Shown here: in pieces, positions 33,896 through 44,929 of the stretch
Layout of the letters: the number at the start of each line of letters is the position of its first letter
How positions within the stretch are numbered: position 1 is the first letter of the stretch
Assembly (NCBI GenBank): GCA_021495925.1
Contig: JAKEKT010000132.1
Location: forward strand, 1-64,000
Reading direction: 5' to 3'
Source: Diplodia intermedia
Taxonomy: Eukaryota; Ascomycota; Dothideomycetes; Botryosphaeriales; Botryosphaeriaceae
DNA length: 64,000 nt
Notes under the pieces: model-generated
Seen by the model: the letters and a program-made list of their open reading frames with translations, nothing else
Databases searched by the model: none
Told to the model about the DNA's origin: nothing
Made by a program: the position numbers and the translations under genes

Positions 33896-35733
33896 TGGAC
33901 ACCGCCCCTCCTCGAGCTGTCTTCTTCTTCTACTCAGCAACCTATTGGAGTTTGGAAATGGCTTTTTGGAAAGGAAACCTTTGTTTAATGATGGCCGCCA
34001 AGAAAAAAAATAGACGGAGGACTGGGTAATGATGGAGTGTTTAATACTGAGTCGAAAAGGGGAAGGTTTAATGATTAATTTTCGACGGCGTGGGAAGAGA
34101 CGACGGTTGGATTCGACACTTACATGAACTAATGAGTATGGTTAATGAGATGAGAAGTATGGCACAATGCCACACCACCACACCTGATTGTGCTACCGTG
34201 AAGCATTGACCTTGCAAATGCTCGAGCAGTGTCGCATCAACCTCAATCTAACATGCACGCGCTCCAGCGACGTGCCATTCCCCAAGCTTCCCGCATCTGC
34301 TTGCATCGAGACATCTCACTTCCATGTGCAACTGAAAACAAATTGGACGCTGACCCCGACATGATTCTCCCATCAACCCTTGCTACAGTAAAAAGAAACA
34401 ACACCAGGAAAGCGGGAGGACAATACTCCACCATATGCGCAGCGGCGATGCCTGTCTAGGCCATTCTCATCGCCGCTACTAAATCCGAGTCTGCAGAATT
34501 CTTGTAGTACAAATCTCATACATCCCACAATTCATGTAGTTTTACACGAGGAATGTGGAGGAAGTTGAAACCCTCGATGTGAGTGCATAGTTGCCGGCTG
34601 CTGCGGACAGGGGCCGAGTAAGCTTTTGTTCATTTCTTTGAAGCTTTGAAGATCTACATTCTACTTGTTTCTTGTTTCGCGCGGCACAGCCACGCGGCAA
34701 GAAAAAACAATAAGTTTAAGTTTAATCCGTAAGCTTAGATCAAAGGACTCGTGCTTGCAGTGGAAGGGGGGCATGGGGACCTTGACGGAGAGCGGACAAT
34801 GTACTGTTACCCGTTGAAAGTGGCCTTCCAATTACACGCGATATGTCTGTGGGGGGAAAGAAGTGAGTTTTTCATGTAGCGACAACATTCTGAAAGACGG
34901 AATTTGGCCAAAATGGAAAGAAAAAAAACCCCCCATTCCGAGTTGGCCGAAGCGACCGCGACGCTCATGCGCAATTCTTGCTTGTTGTGGAATGCGACAT
35001 GCAGCCTTACGGGGCGAACGTCACTTGACTCCAACACCGGAGAGATTGTGGGAGGAAGAGCCAAAGCCGTGACGCTGCGCAGCAGTGAACAGAAGAATGA
35101 CTAGCGAATCGCACCATCTGAGACTTTGGCTCTCTACTAACGGAATTCCTGGTGTTCATCGAATCTTGTCGGGTGTAACCGAGACAGTTTCACCAGCTCG
35201 AAGATGACGGACCGAGGCAGGGGTTTCCTCGTTGCATCAAGACAAGGAAGTTGCCGCTGTTAAAGTGAACGTCTTGTCAAGCCCAATGTCCAGCGCCAGC
35301 ACAAATCACTTTTGGGAAGTCATGTTGGAAGGTAAAATTGCGTGGTATTAGGATTACGCCTCTGCTTGACAGAGGCAACTGAACTACAACTCTCCACTGC
35401 TTGTCTTCCGAACTACTAAATGCGAGCAGTTACTAGTGACTAATGCATGCCAATGCTATGCTTGCTCATCCATCAATGATCCCGTTGTTTCCACATAAAA
35501 TGATCGTGATAATCGTCATCCTCGGAAGTAAAAAATAGTCCCACCGACTAGGGGTAACCTTTTGTTCAAACTTGGAAGCCCAAATTGTAAAATGCAAATA
35601 AAAAATAAATAAAATATGGACAGCGCGGTCCTGCAGTAGGCGTTTTCGATGGTTAAGCGGAAAGCAGCCGTGGTTCCAACAGGATCGCTAAGAAGCGAAA
35701 TATCCAACTCTATCGCAAACTGCCTCCATGTGC
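33896..35733. other. intergenic, AT-richer, no supported gene
   Basis: This is a spacer between the convergent 3' ends of the secreted-protein gene and the PIR-like gene. It is A/T-richer than its surroundings from about 34.5 kb, with several A-runs. No frame is convincing. Confidence 0.6.
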
Positions 35734-36979
35734 TTAGAACATGGCGACAGCGACAGCCGCGGCACCCACGAGGGCGAAGCCGCTGCGGACCGAGTAGCGG
35801 TCGGCATCACCGGTGTACTGCGAGGGGGTAGGAGTGGGGGTAGAGACAGGAGTGCCAGCAGCAGAGCTGGGGGTGGCGACGCCGGTCGCGATGGGCTGGC
35901 CGTCCGAGCGGATCGAGACGGGGGTCGGGGTGGAAACCGGGGTGGGAACCGGGGTGCCGATCGAGGTCGCGATGGGCTGGCCGTCGGAGCGGACGGGAAC
36001 GGGAGTGCCAGCAGCAGAGCTGGGCGTGGCGATGGTGGAGGCGATGGGCTGACCGTCGCTGCGAACGGGAACACCGTCCGCCGAGGAAGCCGGGGTCGCG
36101 ATGGAGGAGGCGATAGGCTGGCCGTCGCTACGAACGGGGACACCATCGGCGGAAGAAGCCGCAGTCGCGATAGAAGAGGCGATGGGCTGGCCATCGCTGC
36201 GGACGGGGACACCATCGGCGGAAGAGGCCGCAGTGGCGATAGACGAGGCGATGGGCTGACCGTCGCTACGAACAGGAACACCGGTTGCAATGGAGGTGAC
36301 AATGGGCTGGCCGTCGCTGCGGACAGGGACGGCGGAGGTAGCAATGGGTTGGCCATCGGAGCGGATGCTCACGGCGGAGGTAGCGGCGGGCTGACCGTCA
36401 GACGCCTGAGTAGCAGCAGCACTGGATGATGAACCCTTGATGATCTCGATGTAGATGGGCGAGCAGTGCGAACCCCAGTTGCGGTCGTAGAAGTTGTAGA
36501 ACTGGGTCGCGCCCTCGCCGCTAGTGCAGCCGTAGAAGATGGCAGAGCCACCGAGAGCGAGGGAGCCGTTGGAGCAAGCGCTGAAGCCATCGTCGTAGAT
36601 GGTGCCGGCCTGCGGGGGGTTGTCGAACTGCAGCTGGTAGTTGCTGGCGATGTAGCCAGTGCGACCTTGCTGGTCCGTCAACTTGCCGTCGGCCAGGGTC
36701 AACTCCAACAGGGTGTTGGCGGCGCCACCGGATTCCTGACGGGGCAGCAAAGCGCGCTTCGAGTTGGCCGTGGTCGCGTTGACGATGGTAATGCTGAACT
36801 TGCCGGCGTCTGGGACAGTTAGACACCAGTCACTGTATGCTCTGGATCGTAGACTTACAGGTCGGTTCGCAGCCAGCGGGAGCGGAAGCAGTGGGGGACA
36901 GGTCCTCAGTGACACCTTGGGCCTTGGGAAGAGCCAGGGCAGTGCCGGCAACGGCAGCGAGAGCGAGAGCGAACTTCAT
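35734..36979 (-). CDS. PIR-like cell wall protein with DGQP repeats
   Basis: Two exons, 36979-36859 and 36809-35734, with a 49-bp intron; 398 aa. The signal peptide is MKFALALAAVAGTALALP. A cysteine module follows (residues about 40-185): DDGFSACSNGSLALGGSAIF, FYGCTSGEGATQFYNFYDRN and WGSHCSPIYIEI. These resemble the Cys domain of PIR / covalently linked wall proteins. Next come nine units containing RSDGQPIA(T/S)S, which match the PIR-type Q-x-x-DGQ theme with glutamine in DGQP. The tail ends with a hydrophobic stretch (SGFALVGAAAVAVAMF) that could be a GPI-attachment signal. In yeast Pir proteins the repeats precede the Cys domain, so the order here is inverted. A KR dipeptide at NSKRALLPR may be a Kex2 site. 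Expected location: cell wall. Confidence 0.88.
35870..36400 (-). repeat. DGQP repeat array within the PIR-like gene
   Basis: Nine in-frame repeats. Units 4-7 are nearly identical and about 69-72 bp long, encoding VRSDGQPIASSIATAASS-type units. The outer units are shorter or diverged, suggesting recent expansion in the middle of the array. Confidence 0.85.
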
Positions 36980-39900
36980 AGTGGACCGATTAGGGAGGTA
37001 TTAAGTTGATTAACGATGGTCGAGACTTGAAGGGCCAGCAGAGCGAAGGCTTTTGAACAACTGGAGCGACGGTTGCAAATGGCGGAGTGTTGATTTGGGG
37101 GGGCGCCGGAATGCATGGGAGGGGGCAGAGCTATTTGTATGCATAGTGGCCGATGGCTGGAGCAGCTGGCCGGTGCGCGGCAATGACATGGACGTCAGGT
37201 GTGTGCGGCAGAGCTGGCAACTGGGTTGACCAGATGCGCGTGGAGACACCCTCCACTTTTCGCAGGCGTCAAACCGCAAGCAGCAAAGGCTGTGGGGTAG
37301 GGCCTAGCCGTGTGCAAGCCGCGCAGCCCCGGCGGCCGGCGGACAAAGAGACATTGTTTCTGAGCACCAGCCCCCTCGCATCGCACGCGAATGGCATGAC
37401 CAGGCGTGGCCGGGGGCAGCATCCTCTCCCTCACGCCGCATCCGCGTGTCTCATCCTCAGACCGACGGGTGCAGCCGCTCGAGCTCCCAGAATGCGTGGC
37501 TTGCGTGCGCCGGGAACCGCTGCCGCTCGTCCGCCTGCCATCAGCAAGAATAGCAACCTTTTGGGCTAGCGGACCAGTGCCGGGTTGGGTGCGCGGCGTG
37601 GTGGGAGGCAGGGTCGTGCGCTTTGTGGCGCTGTCGAGTGCTGGTGTGCGGCTCCAAAAAAAGTCGCAGGGCAACCGGCCAACGGCTACCATGGTTGGCC
37701 GGCGGTTGACAGGTGACGGGCGACTGGTCGGTGGTTCCGCTGCGGGCCATTGTTGCTGGCGCCGTTCAGGGACGTCGTCAGCACTCAATCCGTCGTCCGG
37801 CCATCCGCTCCTGCTGTCGCAGATGCTGGCTTGGCCGGCGAATAAAGGCGAGCAGAGGCAAGCTCAAAGGCACCGGAAGCGGCGGCCGCAGCCACGCACA
37901 CGGGGGCATCGAGACAGCAGTCGCCGGCCGGTTGGCGACGGAGGATGGGGCTATGACGCCACTGGGCCGGTAGCATCGTGCTTTGGGCGGGCTTGAGACG
38001 CGGCGTTGATGGGGTGGACGTGTCGTTGGCGCGTCGCGTCCGCCGGCAGCACGGGCGCCCGAAGCCGGCGTCAAATTGCGCCCGCACACAGGCAGCGCCG
38101 CGGCCTGTGAAACGTTTATCTTCACCTCTATCGTCATTCGACATCATCGTCCACGCACCGTCGCTGCTTGCGCGCTCCCCCAAGATGTCGTCTGCTCCAA
38201 AGCCGCGCTCTCCAAATCCGCTAACCAAGCCGCGCAGATACGGTGCGCTGATCGCGCTGCATCCGCGATCGCCGCAGCCGCGTCTGCCCGTCGCTGTGGC
38301 GTCAACCAGGCGTGCAATCAGCCCGGCGAAGCACATCGCCCATCACCCAGCAGCCCCATCGCCAGCCGCCGGCCCAGCGTTGCAGCCGGCTTTGCTCATA
38401 ACGCGGGTGCGTCGTAAGCAGCAGGCAGCCTTCAATGCGACCGGCCCAGCTCCCAGCCTCCTCTCGTCGCCGCGCCGGGCCTCCCACGCTGCCCCATCAG
38501 CCCTGCCATCCCTGCAGGCGAGCGGCCATGACAGCCAACGACAAGCTCCGTGGCGCTCCGCCACTGCCGCCCGCCAATCCACCAGCCCCGCCCGCTTGAC
38601 TCGTCGCTCAGACCACCAGCCACCGCATTACTGTCGTCATGACTGCAAACCGGGCAATTGCCATTGCTCTGCATCGCATTCTGCCAGCCGCCTGCCCTCG
38701 CCGTGCTCGCCCTCCGTCCGTGCCGCATAATCCGAGCGTCTCCTGCAGCGGCACGCACGAGCACCGCCGCCCTGGCAACGTCGCGCATTGCAGCAAATCC
38801 TCCAGAATAATCGACCACTCACACCCCGCAGTCGGGGCTAAGCTTCCGCGAGCAGGTCAAATGACTGATCGCCCACCATGCTCTGCTCGGCCCCTCATGC
38901 GGGGTGCGTCGCTGCTCCATGCACCCTTTAGCCTATGCTGTTATCACCCAGCACCGCTACTCCTTCTCCACCTCGCTACATGTGATGGGATCGATCTTCT
39001 GCAGCTTGGTCCCGGCTGTTGGAGCGGTGAACCGGTCATCTGCTGTGCAATTGCAGACCGGTCTTGCCAACTGTGTTCAGGAGAAGTTGTCGCCAGGGTG
39101 CCGTCCTTCAGCGTCTTCGGCATAGGGCGCCGCCATTCTGCATGCAGTGTAACTAACTGGCACTGCGAACTCCCTGCTTCGGGTGCATCGTGCAGCAGAT
39201 CATCGATTCATGTTGCACGATCCCCGCGTCCAATCTTCACCAAACCTCCGTTTCGTGGACAATGGCGCCTCTGTGGCTCGAGTTGGAGCATTTGCGCCTG
39301 AACGGAGTTTCGCATTGAGTCCGCATGCCGAATCAGCTGACGGTGCGATGTGACTGCGCCGATGTGCTACGGCTTGGTGTGCACCAATTCTCAGCTCTCG
39401 TCTGGTCGTATAACAATCACGTCTCGAAGGCGCCTCCTTCCCCTCTCGGCAAGGCCGTCACTTTCGAGTCGAAGCTAACCGCTATCTGCCTGATCTGTTT
39501 CGCTTTGATCCCCAGGGCCGGGTAATCCGCAGCCCCACGAACGACGCCTTTTTTACAGTCGCCTTAACCATGGTCTCGCCCATGGTGGGGTGCCTTGGCA
39601 GCCTTGGTCACTTTGCATCCTTTGTTCTCACACAACATCAGTTGCTTGTCCACCCGTTCGGGCTGAACTTCATAGGCCACCCCGGTTACTTTTCTCTTTC
39701 CCGTGAATACTGTCCGACGCGTCCTGCCTCTATTCTGACTTGGGGAATTGCAGGCTGATGATTGGCTGCTCTTAGCAACCATGGTATACTCCTCTCCAAC
39801 CAGTCCTATTGACTATTTTCAGAAAACTATCTAGCCAGCAAACACTCATTCGCCAACTGTAGTCAAGCGAATTCAATTTACAATCTCGCTCACGCTTGCC

Positions 39901-40623
39901 ATGGATGAGTGCGCACTTCACAGAAAGACAAGTGGGGTATTTCTTCGGGTCTCATTCACATCGAACCGCCAGACTCTGGATTCCTTGTCCGAAAACTTCA
40001 ATGATTTCCGAGCAATTGGTGCAAGCCCAAAGGCTGGGCGGATCTTGCGTTCGCTCTGATGAAGTGGACATAATAATGAGCAGCAAGTTCGACGGGGACT
40101 TTACTTTTTGATGATACCAAAGTCCCAGATCAAACCCCGTTAAATAAGCAAGGTACGGCCAGAAAGAGCTAAGACGGCGAGCGCTTGATGTTTCTAAACT
40201 AAAGAGGTAGTATGTCCTCTCGTATTTCATGGCCGACCTGAGGCATTCTACGCGGGCAGTTTCGTTCGATCTTTAGCCGCGTCTGGTCTTCCAGCACACA
40301 AGAGAAGCGCACGAGAAGCCACATCTGGACCTGTGGCTCCATCGCGTGAATGGTTTGGCAGCCACAAGCAACAAAGAAGCAGGCTGGGGTATGGTCAGCC
40401 GACAAATGGTCAAAGAATTCAGTGCTGTATAAGGGCCTTCTCAGCACATTCCTTAGACTCAACCAAGCAAAGTTCGCCATACCACCCCGCACCACTCGTT
40501 TTAATTCTTCACGTTCCCGCCGAGAGGCGAGCAAAACATACTTACCCAAGCCACTCTTTCATACCTCCGGTCTCTATATAGACCTGTCACTCACTTGTTC
40601 GTTTTTTATATATATTAGCTAAC
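36980..40623. other. 3.6-kb gene-empty stretch
   Basis: It holds the promoters of the divergent PIR-like and GH43 genes. Open frames at 37.2-39.3 kb occur on both strands and encode Arg/Ala/Ser-rich peptides without domains. 39.5-40.6 kb is less GC-rich. Nothing else is supported. Confidence 0.55.
40575..40580 (+). promoter_or_regulatory. TATA box of the GH43 gene
   Basis: TATATA in TCTCTATATAGACC, 44 bp before the start codon. A second T/A-rich run lies at 40605-40617. Confidence 0.5.
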
Positions 40624-41637
40624 ATGTTTTACGCACGGTTCGTCACCGCAGTCGCACTGATTGTCCTCGCAGCAGGCACAGCCCTCACCGACGCGGCAGC
40701 AATATCGGGACTCCCAGTCAAGAAGGTCGTCCCAGCCCCGTTCATTTTCAAAAAGGCCCTCGACGACAACTTCGCCGACCCGGCCATGGTCAACTTCGGC
40801 GGCACGTGGTATGCGTACGCGACGACGGGCAACGGTGTCAACGCGCAGGTCGCCACGTCGCGGGACGCCGAGAGCTGGAGCATCCTGCGCGGGCTCGAGA
40901 CACTGCCCCATCCGGGCCCGTGGGCGGACCAGCGCTTCCCCAGCGTGTGGGCTCCCGACGTGACGCGCGCGGCCAACGGCAAGTACATCATGTACTATTC
41001 GGCCAAGATGGCGACGCTCAACCGGCACTGCGTCGGCGTCGGCATCGCAGACCAGCCCACCGGTCCCTTCATTCCGCTGCGGGACCCCTTCGCCTGCCCC
41101 GTGTCCCAGGGCGGCGCCATCGACGCGTCCAGCTTCTGGGCGGACGGCAGGCTCTACGTCGTGTACAAGGTCGACGGCAACAACATCGGCCGCGGCGGCA
41201 ACTGCAACAACGGCATCGCCCCCATCGTGCCCACGCCCATCATCCTGCAGCAGGTCGACCCGCGCGACGGCTACACGCGCATCGGCAGCCCCGTCCGCAT
41301 CCTCGACAGCGGCGCCGAGGACGGCCCCCTCGTCGAGGCGCCCAGCCTGGCGCGCACGCCCGACGGCAAGTTCGTGCTCTTCTACAGCTCCAACTGCTAC
41401 TCGGGTAGCAACTACGACATCGCCTTCGCCTGGGCCGACCGCGTGACGGGCCCGTACGTGAAGGTTGCGCGCTTGGCCGTGACCGGGACCGGCGGGTTGT
41501 ACGCTCCCGGAGGCGCGGGCATCTCGCCGGACGGGTCGAGGATGGTGTTTCACGCGAGCAACGGGAAGGGCGGGCGTGCCATGTTTACCGCGAGGCTTGC
41601 GTATGATTCGAAGAGGAAGCTGGTGATGACTGTTTAA
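40624..41637 (+). CDS. GH43-family glycoside hydrolase, secreted
   Basis: An intronless frame of 337 aa. The signal peptide covers about residues 1-25 (VALIVLAAGTALTDAAA). The five-bladed propeller motifs of GH43 are visible. The base Asp is in DDNFADPAMV (about residue 48), the pKa-modulating Asp is in GGAIDASSFW, and the acid Glu is in GPLVEAPSLA. Typical blade motifs also occur (WSILRGLETL, GKYIMYYSAK, GKFVLFYSSN). No binding module follows. Members cleave alpha-L-arabinofuranosyl or beta-xylosyl linkages in plant polysaccharides; the exact specificity cannot be set from motifs alone. Very high GC at third positions generates a long spurious frame on the opposite strand. Confidence 0.93.
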   Translation: MFYARFVTAVALIVLAAGTALTDAAAISGLPVKKVVPAPFIFKKALDDNFADPAMVNFGGTWYAYATTGNGVNAQVATSRDAESWSILRGLETLPHPGPWADQRFPSVWAPDVTRAANGKYIMYYSAKMATLNRHCVGVGIADQPTGPFIPLRDPFACPVSQGGAIDASSFWADGRLYVVYKVDGNNIGRGGNCNNGIAPIVPTPIILQQVDPRDGYTRIGSPVRILDSGAEDGPLVEAPSLARTPDGKFVLFYSSNCYSGSNYDIAFAWADRVTGPYVKVARLAVTGTGGLYAPGGAGISPDGSRMVFHASNGKGGRAMFTARLAYDSKRKLVMTV

Positions 41638-43140
41638 GAGAGCGGTGGTGGTGCAAAGCGCGCTTGGCCGGTCTGTGGCCGGGTGGATGGAACTGTTTTT
41701 TCCCTTCCCCTGTAGATATTTCGAGGCACTGGTACATATTTTGTCAATCGCTCCATGTATGCTATGATCAGTTTGATCTTTTATTTTATATGAAAAACCA
41801 AATTTTCTTTTCAAACTGTTACCAGTTGACTCTTTAGAAACATACCCATATACGCGAAAGTTGATATGGGAACAGTAGAAGTAAGCTCCCTGGTACCTTA
41901 TTCGCCGATTCCGGTCATCTGAAATCATCGCCGCTCACTTATAAGGTCTTTTTTCCTAATTGGGCTGAGCTGGCATTCAGTGAATATACACCAGGAGCAA
42001 GAGTAGAGCGGAAGAGGACTCCTCCAAAGATGACCAAAAAAATTTGTGGTGATGCTTTATGGTGTACAAGGTCACAGCTAGCATACAAGCTACGGGATTC
42101 CTATACGGCAGTTGGTAAATATGAAGCCGAAAAGAAAGTGAGAAGAAAAAAGGTATACAGACATATGGCTATGCGTAGACCGGGCATTTGCAATGGCCAA
42201 GGTAGACTTGAGACATCTCGCATTGCTCAGTTACCAAAAGAAATGAACGTTCTTGAACCTGGCAACTGAGTTGCCACTCTTTGACGCTCATAATGACGCC
42301 CGCTTACCATGCAGCCGGAGATGTGTCCCAGTACATATCCGTTTGCCCTGTGGATTTTTATCGACCGTGTCGACACCAGTATCGTTATTCCAGAAAACGC
42401 ATTCGGGTTATGGGGGTCAATGGGATCACTTCCCGGAAGAAGCAGTCTGCGTTCGGCGCAGCCCCTGTTCTGATGCCAGAGCTTGCAGGTTGATTCTCTG
42501 CAGTCCATCGCCCTTGTTCGTATATGTGGGGGTCGTGATGTTACAAAATGGGGACGGGAATGGACCCTTCTTCAAACTACGGTCGCTATGCTTCGGCGCA
42601 TATCGTCCTGTGTACCCTCGTTGCCCATAGTGCCCCGGACACTGTCGCTATGTACCGGATGAGAGCAAAATGGTATCTCAAATTGTAGTCGATGAATGCG
42701 AGAGCGTGGTCGGATTGCGTTTCTCGTGTGCTTTGGATGAAGTCGATAAGCAACCAAATATCCATTTGTTTTGACTATCAGTTCAGCCAAAGCCCGACAT
42801 ACGCATTGGAGCCAGTGTACAGCGTGCTACGGCGTGATATCCATGGATAAGGAGTGGAAGCGTGTGGTGAATGTTTTATTGAAACAACCTGGCCTGAGAC
42901 TTGGTTAGTGGAAGCCATTGTATTGTTTGAATAAAAGGGGTAGAAAGTCGAACCACTCAGTCGGGCGAAAGCCAAGGGTTTGTTGGCACCCGAATGAACA
43001 CTTCAACTCCAGATGAGAAGACAACAGTGCTTTGGGCCACGGCATCTTGTAAGGCAAGGTTTCGACCCGGTGTGGTGTTTCGTGGTCTAGTGCACAATAC
43101 CGGGTGATCAGGGAATCGAATGGCCGTGGCAATGAACATC
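41638..43140. other. intergenic, AT-richer, no intact gene
   Basis: Composition is more A/T than the flanking genes and stops are frequent. It adjoins the Nudix pseudogene and may be the same decayed segment. I see no recognisable coding relic in 41.6-43.1 kb. Confidence 0.5.
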
Positions 43141-43655
43141 CCCAACCGCGGCCCGGACCAGCGAGACAGCGCTTTCAAGGACATTCCTGTCATCCTGAAA
43201 TGTCAACTTGCTCATCGCATCAGCAATATCGAAGAACTGCGCTTGGAACTGGCCCTCCCTTTCCCCTGCGTGGCATGACCCACTTGATCTTGCTCCACCA
43301 CTGCGGCGTACCACCAGATACTCATCATTGTTTCTTTTGATCCAATTCTCGCATTATCACCATGAAAGGCTCGGCCAAATTGTCGTACGCGTGAGGTATG
43401 TCCGGCGTGTGTCCGCTCTCAGCGGTCGGGGGCGCTCGCGTCGACATTGTCAAAGGCAAGAGTCGACAAGCGTAGGGCAGCATCACAGCGCGACTCTCCG
43501 CAGTTGCGGCGCCCCTTCGCGAGGTACCATTCATTAGCCTGGAGATGATGGATGAGGCAGGTACGCGTAAGGGACTCATCGAGCAGGACAGCGCCGGCGC
43601 TCTCGACGAACTGCTCGGCGGTGAACTGTTTCTGAGGAAAGCGGGAACCGGCCAT
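43141..43655 (-). pseudogene. Nudix hydrolase pseudogene
   Basis: Minus-strand translation gives Nudix-like blocks in the right order but in different frames. The first block, from ATG 43655, reads MAGSRFPQKQFTAEQFVES, then AGAVLLDES, CLIHHL and EWYLAKGRRNCGES..AALR. The next frame gives CRLLPLTMSTRAPP and DIPHAYDNLAEPFMV. Another gives IWWYAAVVEQD. A fourth gives GQFQAQFFDIADAMSKLTF. The Nudix box begins correctly (G-x5-E-x7-R) but the E-U-x-E-E-x-G part is absent at 43470-43475, where the frame also shifts. No GT-AG pair could restore it, so this is a broken gene, not a spliced one. The ancestral protein was probably an intracellular pyrophosphohydrolase of the NDP-x type. Confidence 0.75.
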
Positions 43656-44422
43656 GCTCAGTTGGAGAGTCTCGAAGCCGATGGACGGCTTGCGTGTCTC
43701 AGCCGCTTGTTTGGGTGAAATCCGGCTGCGCCTCCGAAAATCCGGGCTGGTGCTCGTAGAGAGAAGGTGATGCTGGAAGGAGAAACTGGAGTTGCCAATA
43801 GCTCCGGCCGTAGGCAAATTTCACCGGGAGATCTGCTATGAGATGCCGCGTTCCGTCCAAGTCACGGCCGAAGCACTCGGCCAGGTTCCATGGTCGCGGG
43901 CGCTATTGCACCGAGGATATTGCAGAACGTGTCGAGAGACGAGCAGAGTACGCCGTACAGCAGCAACGCGTACAATAAGGCGTTGAAGGCAAGAGAACGG
44001 ACCAATCGAAAGCGGTGTAACGATGTGCTGGGCCGGAGCTCGGTGTCGGAGGGGCTTCCAGAAAGTGGCAGGCAGCCCTACACGTAGTTTGGCAGCACTG
44101 GAAGAGTGGGCTCAAACAGGGCAGCGCCAAATAGCCGGGAGAGCGTACGCAAGCTCTGTAGCACAGAGCTATTCGGCAGGGCGCCTGGCCAATCAGCGCC
44201 GCGGCGAAACTGTTGACCACCGAGCACGCACCGTTAATCGCAAACGCCCTTGCAGTTCGACGTTTCCAAACAGGCCTGGGCGGGTCTCCGAGCGCGCCCC
44301 GGCGAGCAGTCTGGTGTCTGGTTCTGCGATGCAAGTGTTGAGGTGGCTGGCCGGCCGCGCGTTGCCTGGAGCGCAACTGCCGCCGGCTAGCAGGCGGTGA
44401 CGTTGAGTGTCGTGCTAAGCTC

Positions 44423-44451
44423 GCAGCGGCAGCGGCAGCGGCAGCGGCGGC
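44423..44451. repeat. GGCAGC hexanucleotide repeat
   Basis: About four and a half tandem GGCAGC units ending in GGCGGCG. Not in a supported gene. Confidence 0.8.
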
Positions 44452-44830
44452 GCGTTCCTGGGGCGAAGCTTGAGGCTCTGGGGCTAAGCCGCGGGCACTG
44501 GTGATGGAGCTTGGCAGGCCGCGTGGCCGGCGTTTCGACCCCGAGCGCTGCAGCCCGGCAGGCAGGCCGAGCACCCCCCGGGCCAAGCCCGGCTAGCCCG
44601 CCTTGGGAAACATCCCAGCTGCAGGCCCACGAGTCCCACCCCCAGCATTGCGCGTTTGTCGCTTCCCGATGGCCTACCTGCCCCAAGCGGCGAAGGTGCT
44701 GTCCGTCTCCTGGCCATGCTGAGCCGCCTGCGTAATCACTCCGCCTCTGATTGAAGGACGGGAGGGCGTGTAATAGCAAAGGACCAATAATGAGCAGCGC
44801 ATTTGACCTGCCCACCTGCGCCGGTGCCGC

Positions 44831-44838
44831 TATATAAG
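44831..44838 (+). promoter_or_regulatory. TATA box of the dioxygenase gene
   Basis: TATATAAG lies 92 bp before the ATG and is followed by a C/T-rich leader ending in CAATTCACA just before the start. This is the best core-promoter element in the window. Confidence 0.6.
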
Positions 44839-44929
44839 GTCCGCTGTCTATCACTGCTGCTTCTCGTCATCACTCGCTGCTCTCAAGCCTCCACATCCAT
44901 CCTACCTTCGTTCATTTTCCCAATTCACA

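Larger units (their letters stand above)
43656..44929. other. intergenic; promoter region of the dioxygenase
   Basis: No gene supported. It holds an imperfect GGCAGC hexamer run at 44423-44451 and a TATA box at 44831-44838. The 228-codon minus frame at 43.9-44.6 kb is Arg/Ala/Ser-rich and lacks domains. Confidence 0.55.

Noticed and set aside
37406..37996. 196-codon plus-strand frame in the PIR-GH43 spacer
   Set aside because: Composition-driven, overlapped by equally long frames on the other strand, no signal peptide or domain.
40615..41928. 437-codon minus-strand frame opposite the GH43 gene
   Set aside because: Antisense shadow of a GC3-rich coding exon; the sense strand carries all three GH43 catalytic motifs.
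43903..44586. 227-codon minus-strand frame upstream of the dioxygenase
   Set aside because: Low-complexity Arg/Ala/Ser peptide crossing a hexanucleotide repeat; no domain.
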